Shown here piece by piece: positions 59,999 through 64,000 of a stretch of 64,000 bases of DNA. The DNA is taken from NCBI GenBank assembly GCA_045541395.1, contig JAZQIZ010000001.1, forward strand, positions 186,001-250,000, written 5' to 3'. The translations under genes and the position numbers were made by a program. The notes beneath the pieces are model-generated. The model saw nothing but the letters and a program-made list of their open reading frames with translations, had not been told where the DNA came from and ran no database searches. The DNA is from JAZRWQ01 sp045541395 (lineage in GTDB: Bacteria; Bacillota; Clostridia; Oscillospirales; UMGS1783). The stretch's first letter is position 1, and each line of letters starts with the position of its first letter.

Positions 59999-60889
59999 AT
60001 GAAACCTACCCTGTTTAAAGGTTCAGGGGTCGCCCTGATCACTCCGTACGATAAGGATAACAGGATCAATTTACAAAAGATAAAAGAGTTAATAGAGTTA
60101 CATATTAAAGCAGGAACAAAAGCCATTATACTTTGCGGTACAACGGGTGAGTCTCCTGCTTTAACTTTTAATGAAAAAATTAAAATTTTTGAAGAATCGG
60201 TTAAAGTATCATCCGGAAGAGTGCCTATCATTGCGGGTACAGGCTCAAACAATACTGCTTCTGCGGTTAAATTATCAATAGAGGCACAAAAATGCGGCGT
60301 AAACGGGCTTTTGTGCGTTACTCCATATTACAACAAAACTTCTCAGAAAGGGCTCTTAGGGCACTTTTTTGAAATTGCTGACAACGTTGATATCCCAATT
60401 ATCCTTTACAATGTTCCTTCAAGAACAGGAATGGATATTAATATTGAAACCTATAAAAAACTTTCGGAACATCAAAATATTATTGCGGTCAAGGAAGCCT
60501 GTGGAAATATTGAAAGAATACTGGAAATAAGAAATTCATGTAATGATGATTTAAGCATATATTCCGGAAATGATGAAATTCTTGTTCCATCTTTATCCGC
60601 CGGATGTATAGGCATAATATCTGTTGCCGCAAATATCATTCCCGGCACCATAAATTCTATATGTGAAACATATAAGGACGGTAAAGCTAAAATATGCACA
60701 GAAGAGCAACTATATTGGTTTGAATTGTTTAAAAGTATGTTTTGCGAAGTAAACCCTATACCTATAAAGGAAGCAATGAATTATCTTGGGTATAATGTTG
60801 GCAATTGCAGAAAACCTTTATGCAATATGGAAAAAGAAAAATATTTTAAATTAATTGAAACCATCAATAAATACCCTATTCTCAAATAA
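59999..60889 (+). CDS. dapA: 4-hydroxy-tetrahydrodipicolinate synthase
   Basis: DapA condenses pyruvate and aspartate semialdehyde, using Schiff-base Lys in VKEACGN (IIAVKEACGN). Other landmarks are GSGVALITPY, CGTTGESPAL and YYNKTSQKG with Tyr, and LYNVPSRTG. The 296-residue length is standard. GGAGAT precedes the ATG. With Asd it supplies diaminopimelate and dipicolinate, the latter being a spore component. Confidence 0.97.
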   Translation: MKPTLFKGSGVALITPYDKDNRINLQKIKELIELHIKAGTKAIILCGTTGESPALTFNEKIKIFEESVKVSSGRVPIIAGTGSNNTASAVKLSIEAQKCGVNGLLCVTPYYNKTSQKGLLGHFFEIADNVDIPIILYNVPSRTGMDINIETYKKLSEHQNIIAVKEACGNIERILEIRNSCNDDLSIYSGNDEILVPSLSAGCIGIISVAANIIPGTINSICETYKDGKAKICTEEQLYWFELFKSMFCEVNPIPIKEAMNYLGYNVGNCRKPLCNMEKEKYFKLIETINKYPILK

Positions 60890-60919
60890 AAATCGGTGCT
60901 TTTTGCACCGATTTTTTTA
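60888..60919. terminator. Bidirectional terminator between dapA and the MurE-type gene
   Basis: A 12-bp stem (60888-60899 with 60905-60916), 5-base T loop, and A- and T-runs at the two ends. Confidence 0.9.
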
Positions 60920-62371
60920 TGAGCGTTTATTCAAATAATGCTGTGCAAGGGTAATGTCACCTTCATATTCTACATAGCCATTATTTACTCTTTGATATGT
61001 TTCTTCGCCTTTTCCCAGTATTAAAATAACGTCATTTTCTGTGGCATTAAGAATTGTTTCTTTAATAGCTGTATGTCTGTCCGGAATAGAAACATATTCG
61101 CCCCCTTGAGCAATAATATAACCACCTATTTCTTTATTGATCTCTTCAACGTCATCATAATTGGGATCCTCAGCAGTTAAAACAGTAAAATCACTTAGTT
61201 TACCGGATGCTTCTCCCATATCTTTTCTTCTGACAAGAGCCTTACTTCCCGGGCAACCGAACAAGCTGATAAGTTTCTTGTTAGGGAATTCCTTTCTTAG
61301 ACTTCCTATAAGTGCCTCGAAGCTTAACTGATTATGCGCATAATCAACTATAACTGTTGTAATTCCGTCGGTAAAAACATTCATTCTGCCGGGAACGCTA
61401 ACCTGAGAAATACCTTTTTGCATGTTCTCAAGACTAACGTAATTTTTGCAAAGACCAATCGCAGCCAAAGCATTGAGAATATTAAAATCACCAAGCATCG
61501 GTAGTGTGAAATCGGCTTTCCAATCCTTTGTTTTTACAGAAAATTCAGTTGTAAGACCTTGCTTCTTAAGGTTATAAGCATAAATATCACAACTTTCGTT
61601 AAAACCATAGGTACATATTTTGCAATTATTTTTCTTTGCTGAATCGATCATCTCGTCACTATGAGGATCATCATAATTGATCACTGCATAATCAACGTAT
61701 TCGAATATTCTTTTTTTTGCATTAAAATACTCATTAAAATCCTTGTGTTCAATTGGGCTGATATGATCAATCCCGATATTAACAAAAGCGGCAGAACCAA
61801 TTTTTGTGGTTAAAACACGATCGTATTGTAATCCCTGAGAAGAAACCTCCATTACGGCAAAATCCTTCTTGGATTGCACCATCTCGTTTAATAACATTTG
61901 TATATCAACAGATTCAGGGGTAGTCATAGTAGATGGTTCAAATCTGAGACCTGTATCCATACGAACCGAGGTCATTATACCGCAATCATAGGTTGTGTCC
62001 AAAATCGATTTGATCATAAATGCAGTAGTAGTCTTACCTTTTGTGCCGGTAACTCCAATTACATTAATAGTGTTGGAAGGATAACCGTAAAAGCATGAAG
62101 CACAATAAGCCATAGCTTTTCTTATATCGGTAACAACAATACATGGTATACTTACTTTATAATCCGTTTCAGAAACATATACTGTGGCGCCTTTATCAAT
62201 AGCCTGCAAAAGATAGTCTTTTTTAAAAGTTGCACCTTTACAAATAAACAAATAGTCTTTTTTTACTTCTTTGGAGTTATAGGTAATCCCGCTGACGCAT
62301 ATATTTTCACAGCTATGAGAAATTATAAGTTTTTCATTTTTTAACACGGCTAAAATGTCAAATAAATTCAT
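60917..62371 (-). CDS. murE: MurE-type Mur ligase (UDP-N-acetylmuramyl-tripeptide synthetase), atypical specificity motif
   Basis: Three-domain Mur ligase, 484 residues, with P-loop GVTGTKGKTTTAFM (about 110-123), carbamoylated-Lys region and HNQLSFEALI. The acidic-substrate loop in meso-DAP ligases is DNPR; here it reads EDPNYDD (D402-P403-N404), and GKGHE is GKGEE. The call as MurE is by overall order; the third amino acid may not be DAP in this protein, or it is a paralogue. A phased TTTACGTAA repeat and AAAGGTG ribosome site lie upstream. Confidence 0.85.
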   Translation of the reverse strand: MNLFDILAVLKNEKLIISHSCENICVSGITYNSKEVKKDYLFICKGATFKKDYLLQAIDKGATVYVSETDYKVSIPCIVVTDIRKAMAYCASCFYGYPSNTINVIGVTGTKGKTTTAFMIKSILDTTYDCGIMTSVRMDTGLRFEPSTMTTPESVDIQMLLNEMVQSKKDFAVMEVSSQGLQYDRVLTTKIGSAAFVNIGIDHISPIEHKDFNEYFNAKKRIFEYVDYAVINYDDPHSDEMIDSAKKNNCKICTYGFNESCDIYAYNLKKQGLTTEFSVKTKDWKADFTLPMLGDFNILNALAAIGLCKNYVSLENMQKGISQVSVPGRMNVFTDGITTVIVDYAHNQLSFEALIGSLRKEFPNKKLISLFGCPGSKALVRRKDMGEASGKLSDFTVLTAEDPNYDDVEEINKEIGGYIIAQGGEYVSIPDRHTAIKETILNATENDVILILGKGEETYQRVNNGYVEYEGDITLAQHYLNKRS

Positions 62372-62389
62372 AAATAATTACACCTTTGG

Positions 62390-62409
62390 TTTACGTAATT
62401 TTACGTAAA
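62390..62409. repeat. Phased double TTACGTAA repeat upstream of the MurE-type gene
   Basis: Two 8-bp palindromes TTACGTAA (62391-62398 and 62401-62408) spaced by exactly ten bases, overall TTTACGT-AATTTT-ACGTAAA. It abuts the ribosome site of the MurE-type gene and looks like a binding site in phase with the helix. Confidence 0.55.
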
Positions 62410-62460
62410 TTTTCTCAAAAAAATATAATAAAATGCTCTAAACCCATTGAAAATAAAGGA

Positions 62461-62491
62461 TTTTCCACAGTTTCAACAGAGTTTTCAACAG
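62461..62491 (+). repeat. Short direct repeats TTTTCCACAG/TTTCAACAG
   Basis: TTTTCCACAG (62461-62470), TTTCAACAG (62471-62479) and TTTTCAACAG (62482-62491) are tandem. TTTTCCACA differs from the DnaA box TTATCCACA by one base, but the others differ more. Confidence 0.5.
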
Positions 62492-62507
62492 GTTTTATGT
62501 CAACAAA

Positions 62508-64000
62508 TCAAATACGTGAGTGAAAGTATTTTTTATCCAATGCACGGTACTGAGCCGCCTCCGCAACATCATCAGCAAGAATGATCGAATTACCTTTAAT
62601 ATCTGCAATTGTTCGGGCAACCTTAAGTATTCTGGAATAACCGCGCGCAGATAACGAAAGATTATCGAATATCATTTGGAGAAGATTTTTGGCGTCCTCG
62701 TCAAGCACACAGAATTCAGCTATCATATCTCCGGGCATTTGCGCATTACACCGAACCTTAGTACCTGCAAATCTTTTAAGTTGTATTTCCCTTGCAGCAT
62801 TTACACGTTTTCTTATTTCATAGGAGTGCTCTGCAGGTTTGCGCATAGTAAGATCATCAAAAGTAACGGCAGGCACCTCAATTTGAATATCAATTCTGTC
62901 AAGCAACGGCCCTGAAATCTTAGAAATATATTTATTGATCTCATTAAAAGTACATTTGCATTTTTTGGACGGATGACCGAAAAAACCGCATTTACAGGGA
63001 TTCATAGCGCAAACAAGCATAATTGAACAAGGATATTCAGTACTGCCCGATGCTCTCGAAATCCTTACTGCGCCATCTTCAAGTGGCTGCCTTAAAACTT
63101 CCAATACCATTTTATTATATTCCGGAAGCTCGTCCAGAAATAATACACCGTTGTGTGCCAGAGATAGTTCTCCTGGCTTGGGAATATTTCCGCCGCCTGC
63201 CATTCCCGCATAAGAAATAGTATGATGCGGAGATCTGAAAGGCCTTGCAGAAACAAATGCATTATCATTAGAAAGCAAACCCATTATAGAATGAATTTTA
63301 GTTGTTTCCAATGCTTCATCAAAAGACATATCGGGCAAAATTGAAGGAAGTCTTTTGGCTAGCATACTCTTACCTGTGCCCGGAGGGCCGATAAGCAAAA
63401 CGTTATGGCCACCTGAAGCTGCAGTTTCAATTGCCTTTTTTGGCAATTGTTGACCCGCAACATCAGCATAATCAAGCATAGAATCATAGTAGCTTTCAGG
63501 AGTGTAAAGTGAAACTACCTGTTTATGAACAGGCGCTACTCCAAGTAAATGCCCCACTGCTTGGGTAGCATCATCAAGGGCAAGGATATCTATACCGTCA
63601 ACAATAGATGCTTCTGCAGCATTCTTTCTTGATAAAAATACCTGCTCTATACCCTGTTTTTTTAGCTCGATAACCATTGGCAGTATGCCATTAACAGGAC
63701 GAACCTCGCCTGTCAAGGATAACTCACCAATAAATGCAGACTTCGTAACGTCACAGGAAATCTGTCCTGTAGAAATCAAATATCCTATGTAAATAGGCAA
63801 ATCGTAAGAAGAACCTTCTTTACGCCTTTCAGCAGGAGCTAGATTAACTATGGTATTTCCGGGTTTTATTGCAAAGCCGCTGTTTTTTACAGCAGATTTA
63901 ACACGTTCCTTTGATTCTTTAACTGAAGCATCAGGCAAACCGACAATATCAAAAGTTGGCATCCCCGAAGAAAAATCCACCTCTACAGTAACCAAAAAAC
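62508..64000 (-). CDS. YifB/ComM family Mg-chelatase-like AAA+ ATPase (5' truncated)
   Basis: The visible 497 residues start inside a LonC-like domain (VTVEVDFSSGMPTFDIVGLPD) and include NLAPAERRKEGSSYDLP. The AAA domain has Walker A LLIGPPGTGKSMLA, Walker B VLFLDELPEY, the GGGNIPKPGELSLAHNG helical stretch and CNPCKCG finger-like cysteines, then the helicase-type C-terminus RILKVARTIAD. ComM acts as a DNA branch-migration motor in transformation. The N-terminus lies outside the window; its first residues in this frame are not a true start. Confidence 0.93.
   Translation of the reverse strand, partial: FLVTVEVDFSSGMPTFDIVGLPDASVKESKERVKSAVKNSGFAIKPGNTIVNLAPAERRKEGSSYDLPIYIGYLISTGQISCDVTKSAFIGELSLTGEVRPVNGILPMVIELKKQGIEQVFLSRKNAAEASIVDGIDILALDDATQAVGHLLGVAPVHKQVVSLYTPESYYDSMLDYADVAGQQLPKKAIETAASGGHNVLLIGPPGTGKSMLAKRLPSILPDMSFDEALETTKIHSIMGLLSNDNAFVSARPFRSPHHTISYAGMAGGGNIPKPGELSLAHNGVLFLDELPEYNKMVLEVLRQPLEDGAVRISRASGSTEYPCSIMLVCAMNPCKCGFFGHPSKKCKCTFNEINKYISKISGPLLDRIDIQIEVPAVTFDDLTMRKPAEHSYEIRKRVNAAREIQLKRFAGTKVRCNAQMPGDMIAEFCVLDEDAKNLLQMIFDNLSLSARGYSRILKVARTIADIKGNSIILADDVAEAAQYRALDKKYFHSRI

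Noticed and set aside
62461..62510. Replication origin or DnaA-box cluster
   Set aside because: Only one near-DnaA box is present and no dnaA, dnaN or AT-rich unwinding region accompanies it.

Overview
The window comes from an AT-rich, endospore-forming Gram-positive bacterium, most like a gut Clostridia/Oscillospiraceae-type anaerobe. The basis is SepF, DivIVA and YggT together, the sporulation genes yunB and spoIIM, a YtvI-like permease, gene orders shared with Bacillus (miaB-ymcA-mutS-mutL; spoIIM near a Xer recombinase), the archaeal/fungal-type aspartate-semialdehyde dehydrogenase found in many clostridia, and near-consensus SigA promoters. This placement is inferred from gene content. 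There are no rRNA or tRNA genes, insertion sequences, CRISPR arrays or prophage. No gene-free gap exceeds 300 bases; the longest (about 240 bases, before the FadR-family regulator) holds a terminator and a promoter.

Layout. 1-10.4 kb: the end of a PDZ/HtrA-like protein; a leftward metG-tatD-radical SAM operon; a rightward pair of an FHA-SEDS fusion and a class B PBP; leftward typA, a DUF1294 protein and a DUF4173-like membrane protein whose promoter is bracketed by two matching inverted repeats. 10.4-24.5 kb: a rightward tRNA modification, mismatch repair and division block (mnmA, tcdA, miaB, ricA-like, mutS, mutL, miaA, an HlyD-like adaptor, yggS, sepF, yggT, divIVA, lspA, rluD-like). 24.5-32.3 kb: a TPP riboswitch with thiT, a small Cys-rich protein, an adaptor plus MacB-like permease without ATPase, a DUF6873-like protein, yunB, ligA and a degenerate histidine-kinase-like protein. 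32.4-33.5 kb: gap.

33.7-44.6 kb is the most unusual part: a FadR-family regulator followed by a ten-kilobase, nine-gene-product operon with highly-expressed-type codon use. It encodes a CoA-acylating aldehyde dehydrogenase, a SucCD-like ADP-forming acyl-CoA ligase, a complete E1-alpha/E1-beta/E2/E3 dehydrogenase complex whose E2 has three lipoyl domains and two subunit-binding domains, and a LarA-family nickel-dependent 2-hydroxyacid racemase. All of these meet at one acyl-CoA. They could oxidise a 2-oxoacid or acetoin-like substrate to acyl-CoA, interconvert acyl-CoA with aldehyde, and make ATP by releasing the acid. The substrate is not determined.

44.6-64 kb: an AI-2E family permease, a TauE/SafE-type transporter split into two half-genes, ruvX, an operon DUF951-prfA-tsaC-coaE-M18 peptidase, prmA, two convergent tyrosine recombinases (one intact, one lacking two catalytic residues), a leftward block spoIIM, proC, a TIGR04086 membrane protein, yajC, tgt and queA, then asd-dapA, a MurE-type ligase with a non-canonical specificity motif, and a truncated yifB/comM. 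Several convergent gene pairs share bidirectional terminators.
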